Of a stretch of 64,000 nucleotides of DNA, positions 26,692 through 34,601 are shown piece by piece. The notes beneath the pieces are model-generated. The model worked only from the letters and a program-made list of their open reading frames with translations, was not told the origin of the DNA and made no database searches. The DNA is from Hyphomicrobium sp. LHD-15 (lineage in GTDB: Bacteria > Pseudomonadota > Alphaproteobacteria > Rhizobiales > Hyphomicrobiaceae): positions 916,501 to 980,500 of the forward strand of contig NZ_JAVIFT010000002.1 in the NCBI RefSeq assembly GCF_031157355.1. The letters run 5' to 3'. Each line of letters opens with the position of its first letter. The first letter of the stretch is position 1. A program made the position numbers and the translations under genes.

Positions 26692-27972
26692 ATGGCATCT
26701 CTCATGTCGCGTACAAATAACCTACCGAATGGACTCCTTCTCGGCTGGTCCGAAGAAACAGCAAGCGCAACACCAATCTGGGACACGTCGCGCGAGGGGC
26801 ACCTCATAACGATCGCTCCCACAGGCGCAGGCAAGGGTGTTTCGTGTGCCATCCCTGCCCTACTGACTTGGCAGGGCCCGGCCATCGTTATCGATCCAAA
26901 GGGCGAAAACTACGCCGTCACGGCAAGGCGGCGACGGGCTATGGGCCATCTCGTCCACCGGCTCGACCCGTTCCGCATAGTGGGGGATAGGCGGGGAGAC
27001 ACCCTTAATCCCTTAGACCTGATCGACCCGAACGCCGACGATTTTCAAGACAATGCGGCCGTCGTCGCGAAGCTCTGCATGCAGGACAACTCCACCTTAG
27101 CCGACCCGTTCTGGGATGAACGCGCGACCGCAATGATCGTGGCGGTGATTTGCGAGCTGTTCCGGGTCATGAAGCGGCAACCGACATTGAAGGACGTGCA
27201 GGAAGCGATTAGAGGCGCGCCAATCAACGATCTCCCGGAAAACCCCCTCTTGCCGCGCGGCAGTGAAGCACCCAAGCCGAAGTGCATTAGCGTCAGGAAC
27301 GTCATCACAACAGCGGAATTCTCTAGCGAGCGCACCCGCGCAAGCATCATGGCCACAGCTCAAGCCCACATGGGTTTCTTGCGCTCACCTGCGGTCCACA
27401 CCTGCCTCACCGATAGCACCATCACCTTGGATGACATCACGGCAGGCGCTATGCAGACCATCTATATCATCTTGCCGCCTGAAAAACTCATTACCCACGC
27501 AAAGCTTCTGCGCCTGTGGGTTGGCGTCATGCTTGCCGCCATTTCAAGGCGCAGGCGTGCTCCCCCTCAACCCACCTTGTTCCTGCTCGATGAAGCGGCC
27601 CAATTGGGTCCGCTTTCTGAACTCAAAGTGGCTCTCACGCTCATGCGGTCGTACGGGGTGCGCGTCTGGACGTTTTGGCAGGATCTTTCGCAGATCAAAG
27701 CAACATATCCGAACGAATGGGAGTCCATCGTCAACAACTGTAGCGTCCAGCAATACTTCGGAGCGAAGTCCCCTCCTTCGAAGGCTTCGCTTCGCTCCTA
27801 TCTTGGCGACGCCTTACCGAAGGACGATTTGACGGACATGCAGCAGCTCATCTTCGATGGCGGCGCGACAAAAGTACTGAAGCGTGCAAGCTACCTGCTC
27901 GATCCCATATTCGCTGGGGTCGCGGCTCCTAACCCATTCCACGCGCCTCTTCGCCAGACGGGACAACGGTAA
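26692..27972 (+). CDS. VirD4/TraG-type coupling ATPase
   Basis: This 426-residue protein has Walker A TIAPTGAGKGVS (40-51), Walker B PTLFLLDEAAQLG (about 297) and the TraG/VirD4 sequence VIDPKGENYAVTARRR. The usual N-terminal membrane segments are missing, so it is shorter than typical coupling proteins (about 600 residues) and may act with another membrane partner. Coupling proteins deliver relaxase-bound DNA to a type IV channel, and here the relaxase lies about 18 kb away at 46120. This supports mobilization of the element. Confidence 0.85.
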   Translation: MASLMSRTNNLPNGLLLGWSEETASATPIWDTSREGHLITIAPTGAGKGVSCAIPALLTWQGPAIVIDPKGENYAVTARRRRAMGHLVHRLDPFRIVGDRRGDTLNPLDLIDPNADDFQDNAAVVAKLCMQDNSTLADPFWDERATAMIVAVICELFRVMKRQPTLKDVQEAIRGAPINDLPENPLLPRGSEAPKPKCISVRNVITTAEFSSERTRASIMATAQAHMGFLRSPAVHTCLTDSTITLDDITAGAMQTIYIILPPEKLITHAKLLRLWVGVMLAAISRRRRAPPQPTLFLLDEAAQLGPLSELKVALTLMRSYGVRVWTFWQDLSQIKATYPNEWESIVNNCSVQQYFGAKSPPSKASLRSYLGDALPKDDLTDMQQLIFDGGATKVLKRASYLLDPIFAGVAAPNPFHAPLRQTGQR

Positions 27973-28021
27973 TCGGAAGCGCGCGGCACCGACACCAATC
28001 GCTCCCGCCTATCCATCGGGG

Positions 28022-28346
28022 GCGTTCGTGCGTTCGTCCGAACGTCTCCGTTGCACGCTGTTTAAATTGAGATACTGCACCGCTCGCCCGCATCGGCGCT
28101 GTTCCGTTCTTCCGTTCGTGAGTTCGGGCGCTCGCCCGTTCGTGCGTTCGTCCGTTCGCTCGGTGCCGGCGGCTTTCCAGGGTTTCATACACAGGGTCAA
28201 GCCGTTCGTCCGTTCGCCCGTTCTTCCGCCCGGGCGAACGGGCGTTCTTGCGTTCGTTCGTTCGCTACTACTTGTTCTCGTCGTGAAGCAGCTAAAATTC
28301 ATGGCGTGGCGGCGCCGTTCGGGCGAACGCCCGTTCGTGCGTTCGG
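28022..28346 (+). repeat. CGTTCG/CGAACG octad cluster upstream of parA
   Basis: The stretch holds many CGTTCG and CGAACG hexamers. Some are spaced 8 bases apart, as in GTTCGTGCGTTCGTCC at 28024-28039 and CGTTCGTCCGTTCGCC at 28203-28218. Mirrored copies such as CGGGCGAACGGGCGTTC occur near 28230. The same motif recurs at 29528-29561. Ribbon-helix-helix partition proteins bind such arrays of short repeats, so this is a candidate centromere/operator region for the ParA-RHH pair. It overlaps the space between 27972 and 28436, where no gene is seen. Confidence 0.65.
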
Positions 28347-28435
28347 AAATATTCTTGCAACACCCCGACGCATCTCTGCCCAACAATCAAGCGTGTGTGC
28401 TTGACGGTCTTAATCCGTTTACGCATCGTTTGCCC

Positions 28436-29131
28436 ATGAGCAATCACACCGGCGCAAAATTCATTTCCTTCGCATCACCCAAAGGTGGTGTGGGCAAATC
28501 GACCTCGTGTCTCGCCATCGCCGGCGCACTTCTGGCTGCAGGCGAAAAAGTCCGCATCATCGATTTCGACCAGACCGAAAGCATTTGGCGTTGGTACTCG
28601 AACAGTCCAATCGCACAGGCAACACCGCACCTAGCAGTAGAGAAGGGGCCTACCGCAAACCTAGATGCCTATATTAAGCAGCTGTGGCAGTCCGCCACCG
28701 ACTACGTGCTGCTCGATCTTGCGGGATCGTTGTCAGATCTCACGCTTATGGTGGCTGCGTTCGCAACGCTGACCATCACGCCCGCGAAGGTCAGCGAACC
28801 GGACATCATTGAAGCAAACAAGATGGCGCGCAGTCTGCACGCGGTGGCGAAACGCATCGGGAAGCCGGTGAACCACCGCATCCTTCTGAATGAAGTTCCC
28901 AGTAGCATTTCAAATGATGAGGTAGATCTCATCAACCAGATCGACCGAAGCAATCTCCGGCGCTTCTCCACGCTCATCCATCGCCGGTCGGCGTACAGCA
29001 AATCCTTCTCTCGGGGCACACTGCCTCATTTTGCGGATGCGCCCGACCGAAAGGCGCTCGCGGAGATAGACGCGATGATGGCCGAGATACGCGACATCTT
29101 CGAACCTCGCCTAGAGAAAGCCGCAGCATGA
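28436..29131 (+). CDS. parA: ParA-family partition ATPase
   Basis: This 231-residue protein has a deviant Walker A SPKGGVGKSTSCLAI (14-28, KGGVGKST), the signature of MinD/ParA ATPases, and further ParA-like blocks (VRIIDFDQTE, DYVLLDLAGSL). The ATG at 28436 begins the conserved part; the longer open frame upstream reads through CGTTCG repeats and is not real protein. It overlaps the next gene by 4 bases (ATGA). It partitions or stabilises the element when it is extrachromosomal. Confidence 0.85.
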   Translation: MSNHTGAKFISFASPKGGVGKSTSCLAIAGALLAAGEKVRIIDFDQTESIWRWYSNSPIAQATPHLAVEKGPTANLDAYIKQLWQSATDYVLLDLAGSLSDLTLMVAAFATLTITPAKVSEPDIIEANKMARSLHAVAKRIGKPVNHRILLNEVPSSISNDEVDLINQIDRSNLRRFSTLIHRRSAYSKSFSRGTLPHFADAPDRKALAEIDAMMAEIRDIFEPRLEKAAA

Positions 29132-29526
29132 GCGCCCACAAGATCTTACCCAAACGGATGGACCTTGGTGTCGATGACGTCGAGATTGAAAACAAACTTG
29201 CGGCAGCACGCGAGGTTGCTGTGATGACAAACACACCGACCGTCAGCTTTCCGAATGACAAGGCACTCAACCACGCTGATGCCGCACCACAGAGTGTAAA
29301 GGTCACCCCTTTGCCTGCGCAAGAACGGGAGAAGAAGAGGGGGCCAAGGCCATCAGCCGTACGCCGCTACTCAGTTGATCTGCCCGTTTATCTCATCGAC
29401 GAAATCCACAAGCGCTCGTTTCATACCAGCCGCACCAAAAAGCTCGTCATCCTCGAAGCCCTCAACGCCGGGGGCCTCAAAGTCAAGGACGTGGATCTCG
29501 AGCACGAGGACAACAACGATGACTAG
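29128..29526 (+). CDS. Small ribbon-helix-helix-like partition partner (ParB/ParG type)
   Basis: This 132-residue protein has a disordered acidic N-terminal half. A basic C-terminal half follows (REKKRGPRPSAVRRYSVDLPVYLIDEIHKRS), resembling a ribbon-helix-helix DNA-binding domain. Its start overlaps parA by ATGA, and CGTTCG octads flank both sides. I infer that it is the centromere-binding partner of ParA and autoregulates the operon. Confidence 0.65.
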   Translation: MSAHKILPKRMDLGVDDVEIENKLAAAREVAVMTNTPTVSFPNDKALNHADAAPQSVKVTPLPAQEREKKRGPRPSAVRRYSVDLPVYLIDEIHKRSFHTSRTKKLVILEALNAGGLKVKDVDLEHEDNNDD

Positions 29527-29527
29527 C

Positions 29528-29561
29528 GAACGCCCGTTCGTCCGTTCGTCCGAACGTCCTT
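29528..29561 (+). promoter_or_regulatory. CGTTCG operator between partition and repA genes
   Basis: The spacer before repA repeats CGAACG...CGTTCGTCCGTTCGTC...CGAACG, the same octad set found upstream of parA. A DNA-binding protein acting there could coordinate partition and replication gene expression. The identity of the binder is inferred. Confidence 0.55.
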
Positions 29562-29596
29562 TGGGCAGTTTCGTGTACCGAACAAGGCTTGGCACT

Positions 29597-30814
29597 ATGG
29601 CCAAGATAAAACTTGATCTCATTTCACCGGACGAGTTTTCCGCGAAATCTCTCCACGAGAAGAACGACTACCTTCAAGATGTCGCAAAGCAGGCGGCGAT
29701 AGCGCGAGGTCTGTCCGAGCCGGTTCCGCTTGATCGAGACTCCCTTTCACGCCTTCGAAGGTTCTATGTGCGGCGTCGCGCCAACGAGCTTGAACTCGAC
29801 AAAACGCCAGATCCCGAACTCAGAAATGCCATCAAAGGCCTCGCGAACGCCATTCACCTTGGTGAGGTGAGCAAGCTCATCGCGCACGAGACCCCTAGTG
29901 GCGGCGGTATAGACAAGACACTGAGAGACGCACCGCCGGACGATGCACAACTCATGTTCTTTGTTCCTACGGTTCACGACGCGCCGCTCAAGGACGACGT
30001 GAACCTCATGGACGTGGCGCCGTTTTCCCTTTCTAAAACGGTGCGCCAAGGTCTCATCCGATACGAGTTGCCTGATTGCGTCATTACCATCGAAGGCGGC
30101 GCGGCTGTGGGCCTCGTCACAGCCTACGACTACGACATCTTCATCCACATGGTTTCGCACTTGGCCTCGGAGATGCGCCAATACCGCCACGACATGGAGA
30201 AGGGGCTGCGTCCGTCTTTGCCGCCGCGCACGTTTCGCCCAAGCGCGGCGGACATCCTTCGCTATTGTCGGAGAGAGCAGGGGGGTAAACAATATCTCGA
30301 ACTCGAGAAGGCTTTGGATCGTTTACAGGCCACCCGCTACAAGATCACCAACCTCACCACGGGCAACAAGCGACGTGCCTCGGAATCATTTCCGCTGATC
30401 GGCCGCTACAAAGTCGTGAGCCGCACGCGAATGGACCGCATCGATGAGATCGAGATCGACATTCCCGAGTGGGTCTACAATGGCGTGGTGACCACCCAAG
30501 CGACGCCCAGCATCCTGACCCTAAACCGAGATTACTTCCTGATCAGTCGTCCGCTCGCAAAATTCATCTACAGGCTCGCCAGGAAGGCCTGCGGCGCGCA
30601 CGGTTATGCAGAGTACGGTCTGCAGACGCTTTACGAGCGCTCGGGGTCCGCCATGCCATTCCGAAAGTTTCGCGATGCAATCAGAGACCTGGTGGCAGCG
30701 ACCAAGAGCGACCCCTTACCGGATTTCGACATCGACGTCGTGCCGGGGAAGGGGGGTGACAAGCTCAGGATGATGGATCGAAGGAAGCAAATTGCCATGA
30801 GTTCAGCAGCCTAA
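29597..30814 (+). CDS. repA: RepA-type plasmid replication initiator
   Basis: This 405-residue protein resembles the plasmid RepA (replication initiator A) family. Long helical DNA-binding segments include LPPRTFRPSAADILRYCRRE, ALDRLQATRYKITNLTTG and RDYFLISRPLAKFIYRLARKA. The start at ATG 29597 (MAKIKLDLISPDEF) begins the conserved part; upstream frame is read-through of CGTTCG repeats. Immediately downstream is an iteron array, the expected binding sites, which strongly supports the call. Confidence 0.8.
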   Translation: MAKIKLDLISPDEFSAKSLHEKNDYLQDVAKQAAIARGLSEPVPLDRDSLSRLRRFYVRRRANELELDKTPDPELRNAIKGLANAIHLGEVSKLIAHETPSGGGIDKTLRDAPPDDAQLMFFVPTVHDAPLKDDVNLMDVAPFSLSKTVRQGLIRYELPDCVITIEGGAAVGLVTAYDYDIFIHMVSHLASEMRQYRHDMEKGLRPSLPPRTFRPSAADILRYCRREQGGKQYLELEKALDRLQATRYKITNLTTGNKRRASESFPLIGRYKVVSRTRMDRIDEIEIDIPEWVYNGVVTTQATPSILTLNRDYFLISRPLAKFIYRLARKACGAHGYAEYGLQTLYERSGSAMPFRKFRDAIRDLVAATKSDPLPDFDIDVVPGKGGDKLRMMDRRKQIAMSSAA

Positions 30815-30830
30815 CCCCTTTTGGCCCGAC

Positions 30831-31289
30831 CCGTACATCGTTCCGGCCCGATGCCGTATTTCAATCCGCCTTCATTGGCCAAAATTGGTTTTGGCCATCT
30901 GCCCGTACATCAATCCGGCCCGCTCTGTTTCTTTAGGTGCTCCGGAATGCTTTTGGCCAACCCCGTACTTCATTCCGGCCCTGACATCCATGTCGTCCCC
31001 GATAGCATTTTCGTCAATTTCACCCGAATGGCCGTACATCATTCTCGGCTTGCGGTAGCCGCTTTTCTTAGCAATACGTCTTATGGGCTAGGGGAGGGGC
31101 CAAAAATCGCTTGGATGAAAATGGCCAAACCCCGTACATCGTTCCGGCCAATTTCCATCCACAGAGTTATCCCCAAGCGATTGGCCAAACCGTACATCAG
31201 ATTACATTTGCCGTATAATGTTCCGGCCAAGCCGTTGATCAATCCGGCCAATCCGTATTTCCTTCCGGCCGCTGCCGTACATCAAAGAC
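30831..31289 (+). repeat. Iteron array, candidate replication origin (oriV)
   Basis: Copies of an 18-base motif, consensus CCGTACATCAATCCGGCC, begin at 30831, 30854, 30903, 30963, 31032, 31132, 31211, 31232 and 31253. Partial copies lie at 31190 and 31275. They lie directly after repA, often preceded by TTGGCC. A TTATCCCCA near 31168 resembles a DnaA box. Iterons after a rep gene define theta-type origins, so the integrated element probably derives from, or can still be, a plasmid. Confidence 0.85.
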
Positions 31290-31431
31290 AAAAAGCAGAG
31301 CCAACTTGTTGAGGCGATGGAAGAAGAGCAACAAGAAACCTTTCTTTCTAAAACCTCTTATAAAAACCAATCAAACTACGAAAATGCCTTCGGCAATCTC
31401 AAATTGCGATTTTGATGGTAGTTCGCTGAAT

Positions 31432-31526
31432 AGCTACATGCTCAAGGGTCGGATTCGTGGTGCACCATCGGTCGGCATGGGCAGCCCCGGACACACCTGT
31501 CGCAGCCCGCAAACGGGCGCTTCCAA
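31432..31526 (+). pseudogene. Decayed fragment of the element's integrase gene
   Basis: About 95 bases are clearly similar to integrase bases 20520-20625 (shared AGCTACATGCTCAA and CGGCATGGGCAGCCC), but with an 11-12-base gap and frame-breaking changes. The protein match is SYMLK then GRIRG, and GMGSPGH against GRHGQPW. Only a middle piece of the gene survives. It marks a past duplication or a second element that lost its integrase, and lies at the joint between the repA module and the following cargo. Confidence 0.75.
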
Positions 31527-31660
31527 CGGCTTTTTGTTGGAGGAGGGGAGGGAAGGTAGTGGCCATAGCTACCCATCGCGGTGCCTAGCAGCGCGGACAC
31601 TTGCCAATTCATCGCCAGCCCGGACTTGACGTATGCTGATTACTCAAGCACGATTCAAAC

Positions 31661-31924
31661 ATGACAACGCTAATCACCACATCACGGTCTCTCAAGCGCA
31701 AGTTTACGATGGGAGACCCTTTGGTTGCCGCCTTTCGTGCAATTGAGGCGAGCGCTGTCTCCGCTACTGCCGACCTTGATAAGCTCATCGACGCTACTAG
31801 CGGGAAAGTCCGCGAGTTCCTCGTCGCGGCGCGTGACGTTCGATTCACCTGTGGAGCCGCTGCAAGAGAAGCAGCTGATGCGGTTGAGCGCGCCGAAGCC
31901 ATGGTCCAATCCCGGCATCAATGA
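31661..31924 (+). CDS. Small uncharacterised helical protein
   Basis: This 87-residue protein (MTTLITTSRSLKRKF...) is Ala/Asp-rich and mostly helical. Its stop overlaps the start of the next small gene (ATGA at 31921), suggesting a two-gene unit. No family is recognised. Confidence 0.55.
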   Translation: MTTLITTSRSLKRKFTMGDPLVAAFRAIEASAVSATADLDKLIDATSGKVREFLVAARDVRFTCGAAAREAADAVERAEAMVQSRHQ

Positions 31925-32181
31925 TCGATGCTGCGACGCTCGAGGCGATATGGTTGGCGTTAGGCCGCCAAGAGCGCCAGATTCACGAAACGATGCAGAC
32001 GCTCAAGGCGCGCGGCAAGCAATTGAGAGCGGATGGACATCAAGAGGCCGCCGATCAAGTCGCCGACGCCGTCGTGGCATTAGGACTCCGCATGAAACAG
32101 GTCAACGTCGCGCTCAGTCAGGTGGAACCCTTATACTTTGCCGCGCTAAGGGCAGGGCGACGGAAGCGCTCTGAAAACTGA
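31921..32181 (+). CDS. Small uncharacterised helical protein, coupled to the previous gene
   Basis: This 86-residue protein (MIDAATLEAIWLALGRQ) shows amphipathic helices and a basic end (RAGRRKRSEN). Its ATG overlaps the preceding stop, so the pair is probably translated together. Function is unknown. Confidence 0.55.
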   Translation: MIDAATLEAIWLALGRQERQIHETMQTLKARGKQLRADGHQEAADQVADAVVALGLRMKQVNVALSQVEPLYFAALRAGRRKRSEN

Positions 32182-32262
32182 ACATGAATCTAACATAATA
32201 TACATTATGCGGGCTCGCGGACGAATCGCGACAAGCGCATCGAGTGACGGAAGCAATACTCC

Positions 32263-32565
32263 TCAGCCTCCGGGTTTATTTTGCCCCCTCGAAGCGTTGG
32301 GAAGGAGTTTCAATCTCTGGATCTCCGCCACCAGCCGGCCAAGATCGTGACCCAAGCGCAGCTTGAGCTCGTAGTAAGTCGACAGGCTCTTCTGGTAGCA
32401 TCCGATCGTTCGGAAAAGCTCGTAGGCAAGTTCCTCGAGATAGCAGTAGCACTCTTGAGGTACCTCAGCATCAATGCGGACGCTCGAAGCCGCATCCGGC
32501 ACCTTGCAGGTGCCCGGGGCACTGATTGGAGCCTCCTCAGCGAGGCTCGTCGAAATCTCTGGCAT
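32263..32565 (-). CDS. Small uncharacterised protein
   Basis: This protein of about 100 residues starts at MPEISTSLAEEAPI (the longer frame to 32673 is Arg/Ser-rich and unlikely). The C-terminal half is helical (CYCYLEELAYELFRTIGCYQ). No recognised domain; transcribed alone and convergent with the small gene ending at 32181. Confidence 0.5.
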   Translation of the reverse strand: MPEISTSLAEEAPISAPGTCKVPDAASSVRIDAEVPQECYCYLEELAYELFRTIGCYQKSLSTYYELKLRLGHDLGRLVAEIQRLKLLPNASRGQNKPGG

Positions 32566-32875
32566 GGTGGACCTGCGTTCGTTGAACCGAACAAGGCGTC
32601 GGCAATAGATCAGAACACAGTGCTCGCTCTGTGAGGATCGCCGACCCACAACCACACCAGAGAATCTGGCCACTCTCTCCTCAGCTCCACAGCAGCCGAC
32701 AACACGGAATCTGCGCTCTGCTTGAATCTAGCAGTTTGCGAGTCTCGCAGACTGGGGCAGAGCAAGGCGCTTTTCTAACTTTCTCGCGTCAACCGTGGCG
32801 AGGCCATTTGATAAGCTAGATGAGGCTGAGTGATCACCGGTGCACCAGCTAGGCTACCACAAGAAAGGACGAACA

Positions 32876-33085
32876 ATGAGCAAGTTGACCGAGATTACCC
32901 CTCATGAGCTTCGCTGCGGCATCGGTGCGTGCCCGAGCGTATACGAGTTTGAAGATGGATCACTTTTAATCGTCGGAACGAGAGCTTCCGAAGCGGACCT
33001 TGCGATGCTGCCTGATGGAAAAGTCGGAGCAGACGAATTCGCGGTGAAACTTTCGCGCCAGTATTTTTCTAGCCTAAAAAAATAA
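32876..33085 (+). CDS. Small protein upstream of the symporter-like gene
   Basis: This 69-residue protein (MSKLTEITPHELRCGIGACP) has an AAAGGA site upstream. It has a mixed beta pattern (SVYEFEDGSLLIVGTRASEADL) but no named family. It lies about 40 bases before the symporter-like gene and may be the first gene of that operon. Confidence 0.6.
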   Translation: MSKLTEITPHELRCGIGACPSVYEFEDGSLLIVGTRASEADLAMLPDGKVGADEFAVKLSRQYFSSLKK

Positions 33086-33122
33086 ATTCCATTATTATTT
33101 AATGGGAGGGGGATGGAACTCA

Positions 33123-34601
33123 ATGGAATTGATAGGCCCAGTCGCGCTGGTAGCTAGTCTCGTAACTTATGTGGCCATTGGCTTCTATGGGAGCGCTCAA
33201 AACCATCGTTCCTCATTTTTTCACATAGCTGGAGTCAGGAAGGGCGTAATAGCACTTGTCGTCGCAAATGTGACGCTTGGTACTGGCCTGGCTTATCTCC
33301 TCACGGCGGGTTCAATGAACGGCCTGCTTGTGCTCTCGATAGCTTTCGGGGTCTTCACAGGATATTGGCTTCTCAGTATTTTCCTTGCTTCACTTCCGGA
33401 CTCCCTGACTGGCGCTGGTGGGAACCTGCTAATGTGCTTCCGGAACGCCATTGAGTCGCAGAGGCCTGCTTCAAAAACTCATGGTAGATCAGTTTTCGAT
33501 GCAGCCATCTTGATCCCGCTGGTCGCTGCCTTCATTATGTTTTTTGCGTATGAAATTTTTGTGTCATCTAAGATAATCGCGGCAGTCGCCTTTCCCGAAT
33601 CGGGCGCTTACACGACGCAGTTGGTGGCTGTTTTGATATTTGTTGCGGCTCTTGCTTATTGTCTGGTCGGAGGAATGGCAGCCGTTTACACTACGGCCAT
33701 CATTCAGTTGATTGGGATACTATTGTTCCTCGGATTAATCACCTACGCTTCCGTTGCAACCATAACCGCATCTCAATTTCCGATCGCGCAGCAATTTCTT
33801 TATCGCGGCGACAAGCAAGCGCTCATTAATTGTTTAACTGGATTTACGGATGCCGTGGCAACTCAGTTTTATAGTCTGATAAACGCGTTTGGTGCGTCCC
33901 ATCTTCGGGCCACGAAACAGAAAGCGCGCTTGATGCGAATAAATGGAGCAATTCTTGCTGCCATTTTTTCTTTGATCATCCTCATCGGCACAAGCACACC
34001 GCACGAAATTGCGGCCGATATTGGTGCGTACGTGAGTCGAATCTCCTCCTCGTTAAGTTCAATACCGTTCGGCTCAGCAGTATTGATTACTCTTTTAGTG
34101 TTTGGAATGGTTTCTGTTGTTATAAGTACCGCGGATACGCTCATTGTGGCGTTAACATATTTCATTTATGAGAATGTCGGCAGAAGAGAGGGTGCCGAAA
34201 CTTCGCAAGACATAAGTTCTATTAGAAAATTGATGGCCACGCTTTTTTTAATTTCGTTTTTCGCGCTTCTGGCTTTGTTCTCGCTTCAGCCAAACATTTT
34301 CTACCTTCTCCTATCAATCGCTAGCGGACCGGTAGTTATGGCGCCGTTGATGGTAGCTCTCGGAGCGATTTCTCGAACTCCGGGCGCGCTTGGATCGGTA
34401 TCCGATCCCTGGCTTGCTGCGTTCGGTGGACTTTTTGTGATCGCGTCTACAGCGAGCTTCACGAGCCTAGCCTTAGCGCCGAGCTTGGTCCCCTACGCTT
34501 CGCTCTTCCACCTGTCACTTTCAACGGTGCTCGCCCTTGCGTTATACTTGTTCGTTAGAACACGGAGGGTCGGGGGGGGGAGTGACGGTCGCACCTTATA
34601 A
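33123..34601 (+). CDS. Sodium:solute-symporter-like membrane protein
   Basis: This 492-residue protein has 12-13 hydrophobic segments. The family-like motif VISTADTLIVALTYFIYENVG matches the conserved segment of sodium:solute symporters (SSS). It is used here without a fused sensor kinase. Bases 33-36 kb are more A/T-rich than the rest, a sign of separate origin. The ATG at 33123 follows a GGGAGGGGG stretch. The next gene overlaps its end by 20 bases, so the pair looks like one unit. Whether it transports anything or is a membrane effector/sensor is unknown. Confidence 0.7.
   Translation: MELIGPVALVASLVTYVAIGFYGSAQNHRSSFFHIAGVRKGVIALVVANVTLGTGLAYLLTAGSMNGLLVLSIAFGVFTGYWLLSIFLASLPDSLTGAGGNLLMCFRNAIESQRPASKTHGRSVFDAAILIPLVAAFIMFFAYEIFVSSKIIAAVAFPESGAYTTQLVAVLIFVAALAYCLVGGMAAVYTTAIIQLIGILLFLGLITYASVATITASQFPIAQQFLYRGDKQALINCLTGFTDAVATQFYSLINAFGASHLRATKQKARLMRINGAILAAIFSLIILIGTSTPHEIAADIGAYVSRISSSLSSIPFGSAVLITLLVFGMVSVVISTADTLIVALTYFIYENVGRREGAETSQDISSIRKLMATLFLISFFALLALFSLQPNIFYLLLSIASGPVVMAPLMVALGAISRTPGALGSVSDPWLAAFGGLFVIASTASFTSLALAPSLVPYASLFHLSLSTVLALALYLFVRTRRVGGGSDGRTL

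Noticed and set aside
28022-28346. CRISPR array
   Set aside because: The repeats are 6-8 bases with tight, partly overlapping spacing and no equal-length unique spacers, and there are no cas genes.
27884-28435. N-terminal extension of ParA
   Set aside because: The upstream part reads through CGTTCG repeats as a low-complexity Arg/Ser/Val sequence; the family starts at 28436.
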